Part shown: positions 7,814-16,600 of the stretch, piece by piece
How the letters are laid out: every line of letters begins with the position of its first letter
Position numbering within the stretch: position 1 is the first letter of the stretch
Assembly (NCBI RefSeq): GCF_037026685.1
Contig: NZ_JBANET010000018.1
Location: forward strand, 1-64,000
From: Orrella sp037026685
Lineage (GTDB): Bacteria; Pseudomonadota; Gammaproteobacteria; Burkholderiales; Burkholderiaceae_B
Length of the DNA: 64,000 bases
Reading direction: 5' to 3'
Notes under the pieces: generated by a model
Databases searched by the model: none
Told to the model about the DNA's origin: nothing
The model's input: only the letters and a program-made list of their open reading frames with translations
Program-made: the position numbers and the translations under genes

Positions 7814-8862
7814 GGCGTGCCCTGCGCGGCGGTCTTGCCCAGCGCCTTGCGCACGCGCTCCAGGTAGGCCGGGCCGTCGAAGCCCACCTGCTTGGCGCGC
7901 CGGTTCCAGGCTTCGTAGGACGGGCCGATGTATTGCGCCTGCATCAGCCTGGCCCGCTCCTGCTCGGGCGCCACCCAGAAGGTCACGCCTTTTTCTTCCA
8001 TGGCCCGCCTGGCGTCGGCCACGAAGGTTTCGTAGTTGCCGAATGCCTCTTGCTGCAGCGCGTCCATCGCGCCCTGCACCTGCTGTTGCACCCCCGGCGG
8101 CAGCTTGGCCCAGCTGTCCGGGTTGACCAGGATGGCCCACCCGTTGATCGGGCCCAGGCTCCAGTTCTGCACGTGCTTGGCGATGCGCCAGAATTCCAGC
8201 GCGCCGCCCACGCAGGTCGAGATGAACAGGCCGTCGATCACGCCGCGTTCGAGCGCGGGGAAGATCTCGGTGGTGGGCATGGCCACCGGCTTGCCGCCCA
8301 GGGCATTGACCACTTCGGCGGTCTGCGGGTTGTGCACCCGCAGGCGCTTGCCCTTGAAATCCTCGACCGTGTGGATCGGGTCCTTGGAGAACAGCTGCTG
8401 GGTGCACCAGGCGCCCTCGGCCAGCACGATGGCGTTCCACTTTTCCTTCCAGATGTTGCGCGTGTCCTCGCACCAGAAGGCATCGCAGACCTGCTTGTAT
8501 TCCTCGATGTCGTTGATCAGGCCAGGCAGGTTGAAGATGCCCATGCGCGGCTCGTCGGCGGCCAGGTAGGTGTGCAGCGCGGCGCTCATGTCGACCCGGC
8601 CCTCGCGCACGGCCGTGGCCATTTGCGCCGGCGGCACCAGCGAGTCGCTGACGGTGACCTTGACCTTGCCGCCGGTGGCCTGGGCCACCCGTTCGGGCAC
8701 GGAGGCGGTCAGGATGGAATAGCCGTCTCCCGGGGCGGTGATGACGGCCATGGTCAGGTCATGGGCCTGGGCGGCCGCCGTGCCGTTCCAGCCGGCGGCG
8801 CAAAGCGCCGCCGCTGCGAGAGCGGCACGAAGGCCGGCGGATTGCCGGATGGCTCGGGTCAT
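7810..8862 (-). CDS. TRAP transporter substrate-binding protein (DctP family)
   Basis: The 350-residue protein has an N-terminal signal peptide (GLRAALAAAALCAAG...AAAQA) and the DctP fold, with the conserved GKRLRVHNPQTAEVVNALGGKPVAMPTTEIFPALERGVIDG segment, including the Arg that clamps the ligand carboxylate. The ATG at 8860-8862 is chosen because AGGAGGAGC precedes it; an upstream in-frame ATG at 8916 lacks a site. It captures an organic acid for the fused TRAP permease transcribed divergently from 9028. It contains several Cys (CDAFWCEDT, AWCTQ, STCVG), more than is common for the family. Confidence 0.9.
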   Translation of the reverse strand: MTRAIRQSAGLRAALAAAALCAAGWNGTAAAQAHDLTMAVITAPGDGYSILTASVPERVAQATGGKVKVTVSDSLVPPAQMATAVREGRVDMSAALHTYLAADEPRMGIFNLPGLINDIEEYKQVCDAFWCEDTRNIWKEKWNAIVLAEGAWCTQQLFSKDPIHTVEDFKGKRLRVHNPQTAEVVNALGGKPVAMPTTEIFPALERGVIDGLFISTCVGGALEFWRIAKHVQNWSLGPINGWAILVNPDSWAKLPPGVQQQVQGAMDALQQEAFGNYETFVADARRAMEEKGVTFWVAPEQERARLMQAQYIGPSYEAWNRRAKQVGFDGPAYLERVRKALGKTAAQGTP

Positions 8863-9027
8863 GGTGCTCCTCCTGGTAAGGGTGCGCGGTGCGCTGTGTT
8901 GATTTTGAGCATTCAATCATACAATATGCCTATAATATCGTCATAACATGATGATGAGGCCTGGCGCCTGATCAGGGAAAACCACCATCGCCCGCGCGGC
9001 GCGGCGCGTTGCGTTCAGGAGACTTCG
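8863..9027. promoter_or_regulatory. Divergent promoter region of the TRAP cluster
   Basis: An AT-rich patch (about 8911-8950) separates the divergent TRAP binding-protein and permease genes and presumably holds both promoters. It includes TAATATCGTCAT (8933-8944), which resembles one arm of the shared operator described at 36410 and 50718, preceded by the same CTA spacer, but the other arm is poorly matched. The regulator of this cluster is not adjacent. Confidence 0.4.
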
Positions 9028-11127
9028 ATGAGCAGCATCCAGATGCCCGCGCCCCTGGCGCCGGCCCCGGCGCAGGGGGCGCCCGCTGCATCGCCCTATC
9101 CCCTGGCGGCGACGCACGATTTCGGCCTGATCCGCGCGATGGCGGCCATCTCGCGCGCGTCCGGCGCCTTGGCCACGGCGGCGTTGCTGCTGATGGCGCT
9201 GTCGATGTGCTACGAGATCTTTTCCCGCTACGTCTTCAATTCGCCGACCGCCTGGGCCACCGAGATTTCCGGCTACCTGCTGGTGGCCGCCGTGTTCTTC
9301 GGCCTGGCCGGCGCGCAGGCTTCGAACTCGCACGTCCAGGTGGAGCTCTGGGTGGACCGGCTGGCGGCCCCGGCGCGGCTGCAGGTCGAGCTGCTGGGCC
9401 AGTGGCTGGCCTTGCTGTTCTGCGTGGTGCTGGCATGGCAGGCGGCAAGCTTCAACGTGCGCGAATACGTCAACGACACCCGCGACTGGGGCCTGCTTTC
9501 CACCCCGCAATGGCTGCCCGAGCTGGCGGTTTCGCTGGGCATGCTGACCTTCTGCATGTCCATCCTGGTCGATCTCTATCGCCTGAGGCCGCCGGCGCAA
9601 GCCTGGCGCCGGTGGCTGGCCCCCGTGGCGCTGGGGCTGATGGTCCTGGCGCTGCTGGGCCTGGGCGCCCATACCGTACCGCTGGCCGGCGGGCGGCTGG
9701 ACTGGGGCATGGCGGCGATCGCCGCGGCCGTGGCCGTCAGCGTCTGGGCCTGGAGCGGCACGCGCACCTTGCTGCACGTGCTGGCGGTGGCCGGCGGCTG
9801 CGCGGTCCTGTATGCGCTGGCGCGCGGCCAGCCGCTGGGCTGGATCGCCGCCTTGCTGGTGGCCAGCATGCTGCTGCTGCTTTTCCTGGGCGTGCGCATC
9901 GGCGTGGCGCTGGGCCTGGTGGGGCTGTTCGGCGTGTACTTCCTGTTGCCGCGTCCGCAGCTGTCGCTGCTGGCCGAGCGCGCCTGGAGCAGCACCAACA
10001 CGTTCACGCTGACCGCCGTGCCGATGTTCGTGTTCATGGGAGGCCTGCTGCTGCGCAGCGGCATCACCTCGGGCATGTTCGATGCGCTGGTGCGCTGGTT
10101 CGGCCGCGCGCCCGGCGGGCTGGCGCACGCCTCGGCCGGCGCGGCGACGGTTTTTGCCGCCGTCTCGGGATCGAGCCTGGCCACGGCCGCGACGCTGGGC
10201 AAGGCCGCCTGCCCGGACATGATCGCGCGCGGCTACAGCCCCAGGCTGACCTATGGCGTGGCCGCCGCGGGCGCCACGCTGGGCATCCTGATTCCGCCGA
10301 GCATCCCCATGATCATCTACGGCACCACGGTGGGCGCCTCGGTCACGCACCTGTTCCTGGCCGGCATCGTCCCGGGCCTGCTGCTGATGGCCTGCTTCAT
10401 GCTGGGCGTGCTGGTCTGGGCGCTGGCGGTCCCGGGCGCCGCGCCGCCGGCAAGGCGGTACGCCCTGCGGGAAAAGCTTGCCGCGTCGCGCAGCATGGTT
10501 CCCTTCGTGGCCATCATCGGCGCGGTGCTGGGATCGATGTACGCCGGCGTGGCCACCCCCACCGAAGCGGCGGCCATCGGCGCGGCCAGCGCCTTCGTGC
10601 TTTGCCTGCTGCGGCGCCAGCTGAGCTGGAAGGCGCTGGTCGAGATCGCGCACGATTCGGCCAAGGTGACGGCGCTGCTGCTGCTGATCGTGGTCGGCGC
10701 AAGCATTTTCAGCTGGGTGTTCGATTACCTGCGGCTGCCGCGCGAGGTCGTGAACCTGATCCAGGGCGCGGACATCCCGGCGCTGTGGGTGATGGCGGCG
10801 ATGGTGCTGATCTACCTGGTGCTGGGCATGTTCGTCGAGTCCATCGCCATGATGCTGATGACCCTGCCCGTGACCTATCCCATCGCCATGGCGCTGGGCC
10901 TGGACCCGATCTGGTTCGGGGTGTTCCTGGTGCTGATGATCGAGGTCGGGCTGATTACGCCGCCGGTGGGGATGGTGCTGTTCGTGCTGCGCAGCATGAG
11001 CAGCCAGGCCCGCTTTGCCGACATCATGCGCGGCGCGCTGCCGTTCGTGCTGATCATCCTGCTGTTCCTGGGCCTGATCTACGCCTTCCCGCAGATCGTG
11101 ATGTGGCTGCCCCAACAAGTGAAATGA
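9028..11127 (+). CDS. TRAP transporter fused permease (DctQ-DctM)
   Basis: A 699-residue integral membrane protein. The first ~190 residues form the four-helix DctQ small subunit (LATAALLLMALSMCYEIFSRYVF..TAWATEISGYLLV). There follow extra hydrophobic helices and then the large DctM subunit from about 275 (TLTAVPMFVFMGGLLLRSGITSGMFDALVRWFG; SGSSLATAATLGKAACPDMIARGY; LGILIPPSIPMIIYG; GVATPTEAAAIGA; ITPPVGMVLFVL). Q-M fusions are a known TRAP variant. It imports the ligand using the Na+ or H+ gradient, with DctP at 7810. Its stop overlaps the next gene's ATG (ATGA). Confidence 0.92.
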   Translation: MSSIQMPAPLAPAPAQGAPAASPYPLAATHDFGLIRAMAAISRASGALATAALLLMALSMCYEIFSRYVFNSPTAWATEISGYLLVAAVFFGLAGAQASNSHVQVELWVDRLAAPARLQVELLGQWLALLFCVVLAWQAASFNVREYVNDTRDWGLLSTPQWLPELAVSLGMLTFCMSILVDLYRLRPPAQAWRRWLAPVALGLMVLALLGLGAHTVPLAGGRLDWGMAAIAAAVAVSVWAWSGTRTLLHVLAVAGGCAVLYALARGQPLGWIAALLVASMLLLLFLGVRIGVALGLVGLFGVYFLLPRPQLSLLAERAWSSTNTFTLTAVPMFVFMGGLLLRSGITSGMFDALVRWFGRAPGGLAHASAGAATVFAAVSGSSLATAATLGKAACPDMIARGYSPRLTYGVAAAGATLGILIPPSIPMIIYGTTVGASVTHLFLAGIVPGLLLMACFMLGVLVWALAVPGAAPPARRYALREKLAASRSMVPFVAIIGAVLGSMYAGVATPTEAAAIGAASAFVLCLLRRQLSWKALVEIAHDSAKVTALLLLIVVGASIFSWVFDYLRLPREVVNLIQGADIPALWVMAAMVLIYLVLGMFVESIAMMLMTLPVTYPIAMALGLDPIWFGVFLVLMIEVGLITPPVGMVLFVLRSMSSQARFADIMRGALPFVLIILLFLGLIYAFPQIVMWLPQQVK

Positions 11128-12542
11128 CCATGAACCGAACCGTTGCATCGCCGGCCGACGCGCCCGCGGCCAGCGCCGCGCTGGCGGAGTTCGTCGCCGC
11201 CAGCCGCTGGGAGGACGTGCCCGAGGCGGTGCGCCACCAGGCGCGCCGCGCCTTGCTCAACTTCTTCGCCGTGGCGCTGGCCGCCGCCCGGGACCCCGCG
11301 CTGGACATCGCCTGCCGCGTCTATGGCCGCCATGGCGGCGGGCCGCCGGCCACGCTGGTGGGCAGGCCGCAGCGCGCGGACATGCTGAACGCGGCGGCCT
11401 TGAACGCCATGATGGCCAACGTCTACGACTTCGACGATACCCACCATCCCACCATCATCCATCCCAGCTCGCCCATCGCCCCGGCGCTGTTCGCGCTGGC
11501 CGAAAGCCGCCCCGTGACGGGCGCGCAGCTGCTGCATGCCTTCATCCTGGGCGTGGAAGCGGCTTGCCGGATCGGCAACGCGATCTCGCCGCAGCACTAC
11601 GCGCGCGGCTGGCATATCACCTCGACCTGCGGCGTGTTCGGCTCGGCCATGGCGGCGGCCCGCTGCCTGGGCCTGACGCCGCGCCAGAACGTGGATGCGC
11701 TGGGCGCGGCCGCCGTGCAGTCGGGCGGGCTGGTCGAGGCCCTGGGCACCTCGGCCAAGAGCATCAGTGTCGGCAATGCCGCGCGCAACGGGCTGCTGAG
11801 CGCCTTGCTGGCCGCCGAGGGCTTCGACGGTCCGCAACGGCCGCTGGACGGCGAGCGCGGCTATCTGCGCGTGGTGGCCGACGCGCCCGCGTTCGATGCG
11901 GTCTGGCGCGGGCTGGGCGAGCGCTGGGAGCTGCTGAACAACGCCTACAAGCCCTACCCCTGCGGGGTCGTGCTCAACCCGGTGATCGATGCCTGCCTGG
12001 CGCTGGCCGGCGACCCGCGCATCGTGGACGGCGGCTGGCGCAACATCGTGCGCATCGAGTTGACGGGTCATCCGCTGTTGCGCCAGCGCACCGACCGTCC
12101 GGGCGTGACCACGGGGCGCCAGTCGCAGGTGTGCGCGCAGCATGCCGTGGCGGTGGCGCTGGTGCGGGGCCGCGCCGGCTTGCCGGAGTTTTCCGACCAG
12201 GCCGTGGCCGATGCCGGCTTGCGGTCCCTGGGCGCGCGGCTGGCGTTTCGCGACGACCCGGCCCTGCCGGTCGATGCGGCCAGCCTGCGTATCGAGTTTT
12301 CGGACGGCGCGGTGCTGCACGGCCAGGTGCAGGCCGCCCGCGGCTCGCTGGCCCGTCCGCTGCAGGACGGCGAACTGGAGCAAAAGCTGCGCGAGCTGAA
12401 CCGCCACGGCGGCGCGAACGTGGACGCAGATCGCCTGATCGAGGCGGTCTGGTCGCTGGACGCGGCCGGCGACGCGGGCGCGGTCGTGCGCCTGGCCGCG
12501 GGCGTATCCCCTGATGGCAACAAGCAAGGAGGCAGGCAGTGA
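11124..12542 (+). CDS. MmgE/PrpD-family protein
   Basis: The 472-residue protein matches the MmgE/PrpD family (2-methylcitrate dehydratase / cis-aconitate decarboxylase / immune-responsive-gene-1 fold): an all-helical N-terminal domain (about 15-275, with NVYDFDDTHHPTIIHPSSPIAPALFA and NAYKPYPCG) and a smaller C-terminal domain. Known members dehydrate, hydrate or decarboxylate tricarboxylates or iminodisuccinate. The start is ATG 11124, overlapping the permease stop; ATG 11130 is equally possible. It is co-transcribed with the TRAP permease and a Bug gene. Paralogues are at 39217 and 52753. Reaction not determinable. Confidence 0.88.
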   Translation: MTMNRTVASPADAPAASAALAEFVAASRWEDVPEAVRHQARRALLNFFAVALAAARDPALDIACRVYGRHGGGPPATLVGRPQRADMLNAAALNAMMANVYDFDDTHHPTIIHPSSPIAPALFALAESRPVTGAQLLHAFILGVEAACRIGNAISPQHYARGWHITSTCGVFGSAMAAARCLGLTPRQNVDALGAAAVQSGGLVEALGTSAKSISVGNAARNGLLSALLAAEGFDGPQRPLDGERGYLRVVADAPAFDAVWRGLGERWELLNNAYKPYPCGVVLNPVIDACLALAGDPRIVDGGWRNIVRIELTGHPLLRQRTDRPGVTTGRQSQVCAQHAVAVALVRGRAGLPEFSDQAVADAGLRSLGARLAFRDDPALPVDAASLRIEFSDGAVLHGQVQAARGSLARPLQDGELEQKLRELNRHGGANVDADRLIEAVWSLDAAGDAGAVVRLAAGVSPDGNKQGGRQ

Positions 12543-13492
12543 ACAAGAAATATCTTCTGGGCGCGCTGGCGGCGCTGGCCGTGCTGGCGGGCCCGGCGCT
12601 GGCGCAGTATCCGGACAAGGCGGTGCGCATCGTGGTGCCCTTCGCGGCGGGCGGCGGCGTGGATGCCCTGGCCCGGCCCTTTGCCAGGGAGCTCGGCCAG
12701 GTGCTGGGACAGAGCATCGTCGTCGAGAACAAGCCGAGCAATACCGGGCAGATCGGCGCGACCGACGTGGCGCGCGCCAAGCCCGACGGCTATACCTTGC
12801 TGCTCAGTTCGGCGGCCTTTGCGACGACGCCGGCCTTCTATCCTGAGGTCCCCTACGATCCGGTCAAGGATTTCGCGCCGGTCATGATCATGGCGGCGGC
12901 GCCGCAGGTGCTGGTGGCCAGCAATACGTTCGAGGCCGGCTCGCTGCAGGACGTGCTGGCACAGGCCCGGCAGTCGGACCGCATCAACTTCGCCCTGAGC
13001 GCCAGCACGGGCATCCAGGCGCTGGCCACGGCCATGCTGGCCGGGCAGGCGGGCGTGTCGTTCACAAAAATCCCGTACAAGGGCGCGGGCGCGGCGTTCA
13101 TGGACCTGATCAGCGGCGAGGTGGACCTCATGATCGACAATCCCGCCTCGTCGCTGGTGCACGTGCGCTCGGGCAAGCTGCGCGTGCTGGCCACCACCGG
13201 CGCGCAGCGCATGGCCATCCTGCCCGACGTGCCCACCGTGGCCGAGACGCTGCCCGGCTTCGAGGCGCGCAACTGGTTCGTGCTGGCCGCGCCGGCCGGC
13301 ACGCCCGCGCAGGTGGTCGGCCTGCTCAACGAGGCGGCCCGCAAGGCCCTGATGACGCCGGCCATGCAGCAGATGCTGGCGCGCGACGGAATCACGCTCG
13401 TGGCTGACCAGCCGCACGAGGCGGCGCGGTTCCTGCAGGCCGAGATATCCAAGTGGACCAAGGTCGTCCGGGACGCGGACCTGCAGCCCTGA
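12539..13492 (+). CDS. Bug/TctC-family periplasmic solute-binding protein, GTG start
   Basis: A 317-residue Bug protein with a signal peptide (MNKKYLLGALAALAVLAGPALA, GTG start) followed by QYPDKAVRIVVPFAAGGGVDALARP, the VENKPSNTGQIGATD loop and KPDGYTLLLSS. The GTG at 12539 overlaps the TGA of the MmgE/PrpD gene by 4 bp, so translation is probably coupled, with AAGGAGGCAGG (12528-12538) as the ribosome-binding site. It is the last gene of the TRAP operon. A Bug protein co-expressed with a TRAP system could serve a different ligand or a sensory role (inference). Confidence 0.92.
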   Translation: MNKKYLLGALAALAVLAGPALAQYPDKAVRIVVPFAAGGGVDALARPFARELGQVLGQSIVVENKPSNTGQIGATDVARAKPDGYTLLLSSAAFATTPAFYPEVPYDPVKDFAPVMIMAAAPQVLVASNTFEAGSLQDVLAQARQSDRINFALSASTGIQALATAMLAGQAGVSFTKIPYKGAGAAFMDLISGEVDLMIDNPASSLVHVRSGKLRVLATTGAQRMAILPDVPTVAETLPGFEARNWFVLAAPAGTPAQVVGLLNEAARKALMTPAMQQMLARDGITLVADQPHEAARFLQAEISKWTKVVRDADLQP

Positions 13493-13671
13493 GGCCGGCC
13501 TGGCGCGCCGGCCTCCTGGCCGCGCCGGCTTGCGCAAGTCCGGGCTGGTGCCAGCCCGCTACGTCGTTTCGTCGAAAAAAAGCCGGGGTTCATCGAAAAA
13601 AACTTGTTCCGTAAAAGGCCGCTCGCCAGACTGCGCGGGAAACCCATCCCTTCCCGTGCCGGCTGCCGACC
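13493..13671. promoter_or_regulatory. Upstream region of the giant autotransporter with a 14-bp direct repeat
   Basis: Two copies of TTCRTCGAAAAAAA occur at 13568-13581 and 13589-13602, differing at one base and set exactly 21 bp apart, about two helical turns, roughly 70-100 bp before the autotransporter ATG. LytTR-type regulators bind paired direct repeats with this spacing. The near-perfect GC-rich inverted repeat at 13494-13530 after the Bug stop has no T-tract. No strong Shine-Dalgarno is seen before 13672. Confidence 0.5.
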
Positions 13672-16600
13672 ATGAAAGCCCAGACTTCCTCTCGCCACGA
13701 CAAAATCCGCATTTTCCGCCCGCATGCGCTGCGGCTGGCCTTGGCCTCGGCCTGGGGCGTATACGCCGCGACATGGGCCGGCCAGGCGTGGGCAAGCTGC
13801 AACCAGGGCACGGCCGGCAGCAGCGGGTTCTACTACGTTTGCCAGGGCGCAGACGGCGTCGACGGGCATGCGGACGACAAGCCGGGCGAGGACGGTTCCA
13901 GCCTGACCAGCAACCACAGCGGCACGCTCAAGGCCGACGCCAACAGCAGCCTGAGCTATCCGGTGACGGGCAACGTGCCTGGCGTGCTGATGCTGTACAG
14001 CCGGGGCGGCAAGGGCGTGGACGAGGCCGATGGCGGCAAGGGCGGCGCGATCAACCTGTCGAGCAGCGCCAACGTCACCCTGGAAGGCACGCTGCACGCC
14101 GGCTACTTCCAAAGCCTGATCGCGGTGACCTCCATAGGCGGAGACGGCGATGACGACAACGACAACAACAACTCGGACGGCGGCAACGGCGGAGACGGGC
14201 AGGCGCTGAGCATCACCAACAACGGGACGCTGACCATCGAAGGCACGGTGCAGCCCTACGTGAACGCGGGCGGCGGCACGACCAACCTGCCCTTGTTCGG
14301 CATCAGCGCGGTAAGCGGCGGCGGCACGGGAGGCAGCCAGAACGATTCCATCCTGGACGACCAGGTCGGCGGCGACGGCGGCGACGGCGGCGCGGTCACC
14401 GTGACCAACAATGGCGCCATCCGGCTGGGCAGCGCGTCCAGCCGCCTGGCCGGCTATGCCCGGGGAGCGGGCATCCATGCGGAGTCCTATGGCGGCTCGG
14501 GCGGCGCGCACAATGGCGGGGCCGGCGACACCCATACGGTCAGCGTCGCCAACACCGGCCAGATCGACCTCGTCTGGAACGCCCAGGACGGCAACGACGT
14601 CTACGGCATCCACGCGATCAGCGGGGCCGGCGACGGGTCGCAGTCCTTCGACGACAGCGATCCGGGCGGGCGCGGCGGGTTCGGCGGCCAGGTCATGGTG
14701 ACCTCCAGCGGCAGCATCCTGCTGGATGTCGCCGGAACGTTCTCGGGCGAGGGAGCGGCCATCGCGGCATTGAGCCGCGGCGGCAAGGGCGGCACGGGGC
14801 CCGGGGAGGACGAAACGGGCGGCCGTGGCGGGATAGGCAACTTCGTGACAGTGCGCCTGCAGGGCGACGGTACCCGCCTGGCCACCCACGGCGACAATCT
14901 CTACGGCATCCTGGCCCAAAGCCTGGGCGGCCAGGGCGGAGACGGCGGCGACGGGGCGGCATTGGCCGGCCAGGGCGGCGGGGCCGGCTTTGGCGGCGAT
15001 GCCGGCGGGGTGCAGGTATCGACCGGCGCGGGAACCGCCATCCAGACCACCGGCCATTTCGCCACGGGCATCCTGGCGCAATCGGTGGGCGGCGGCGGCG
15101 GGACCGGCGGCACGTTCGTCTCCGTGCTGGGCGGGCAGGCCGGCAATGGCGGCAGTGGCGGCGATGCGTCTGCCGTCACCGTCGATGCGGCTGGCAGCAT
15201 CGACACCGGCGGCGACCATGCCCACGGCGTGCTGGCCCAGTCCATTGCGGGCAGCGGCGGCGCGGGTGGGGTGGACGTCAGCGGCCTGGTGGCCCTGGGC
15301 GGGGACGGCGCCGGCGGCGGCGCGGCCGGCGCCGTGGCGGTGAACGTGTCGGGCGGGATCTCCACGGCCGGCTATTCGTCGCACGGCGTGCTGGCCCAAT
15401 CCATAGGCGGCGGGGGCGGCGCGGCGGGCAGCGCGATCGGCGCGCTCAGCATCGGCGGCAACGCCACCGGTTCGGCGTCTTCGCAGGGCGGCCAGGTCAC
15501 GGTCAGGAATACCGGCGCCATCGGCACCGCGGGCCATGCATCGGCCGGCATCCTGGCGCAATCGATAGGCGGGGGCGGGGGCAGCGGCGGTGACAGCATC
15601 GGCATCCTGGGCGTAGGCGGCAGCGGCGCCGCGGGCGGCGATGGCGGCAGGCTCGTCCTGCAGGAACTGGGCACCATTTCCACCTCGGGACGGTTCAGTC
15701 CCGCTGTACTGGCCCAATCCATCGGCGGCGGGGGCGGCAACGGCGGCGATACGCATACCGGCTCGGCGGGCGTATCGATCGCCATCGGCGGCAGCGGCAG
15801 CGGCGGTGGCAATGGCGGTGCGATCTGCATGGGCAACGCCGGCGCCTGCGGCGAGGCATCGCCGCAGGCCATGACCCTGGCCACGCGCGGCGACTACTCG
15901 CCGGGCATCGTGGCGCAGAACATCGGCGGCGGCGGTGGCAGCGGCGGCAGCGTCACCAACTTCGGCCTGGCCTCGTTCGCCGCCTTGCAGCTGGGCGGCA
16001 GCGCCGGCGCCGGCGGCCATGCGGGCACCGACGGCACGGACATCGACTACACCGGCCTGAACGTCCTGACGGGCGGCGCGCATTCGACCGGGATACTGGC
16101 GCAATCGATAGGCGGTGGCGGCGGCACCGGGGGCGATGCCAACAATTTCGACATCACCGTGGGGCTGAATGCGGCGGTGGTGGTGGGCGGCAGCGGCGGC
16201 GACGGCGGAACGGGCGCCAGGACGAGCGTGAAGCTGCGCGCGTCGCAGATCGCCACCGGCATGGACTACCAGACGACCGACCCGCAGTTCTATGCGCCCA
16301 ACGATTCCTTCGGCATCCTGGCGCAGACCATCGGCGGCGGCGGGGGCAACGGCGGCAGCGCCACCGCCAGCGACCTGGTGATCGCCATTCCGCCCGGCCA
16401 GCCCGAGTTCCCGCCCCTAGCGCTCAACTTCCAGGCGGCCATCGGCGGCAGCGGCGGCCGGGGCGGCCACGCCTGCGCCTCCGGCGACGCTTCCTGCGTG
16501 ACCGAGGTCGTCCTGCTGGAAGGCACGTCGGTGACGACCCTGGGCGACGGCTCGCATGCCGTGGTCGCCCAGTCCATCGGCGGAGGCGGCGGCAACGGGG

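Noticed and set aside
9009..11123. Alternative plus-strand frame continuous with the MmgE/PrpD gene
   Set aside because: The overlapping frame encodes the well-supported TRAP permease; only the part from 11124 has MmgE/PrpD features.
12853..16104. Very long minus-strand open frame (over 1000 codons) opposite the autotransporter start
   Set aside because: It arises from the high G+C third-position bias and the Gly-rich plus-strand repeats; its translation is Ala/Arg/Gly low-complexity with no family features, and it crosses two plus-strand genes.
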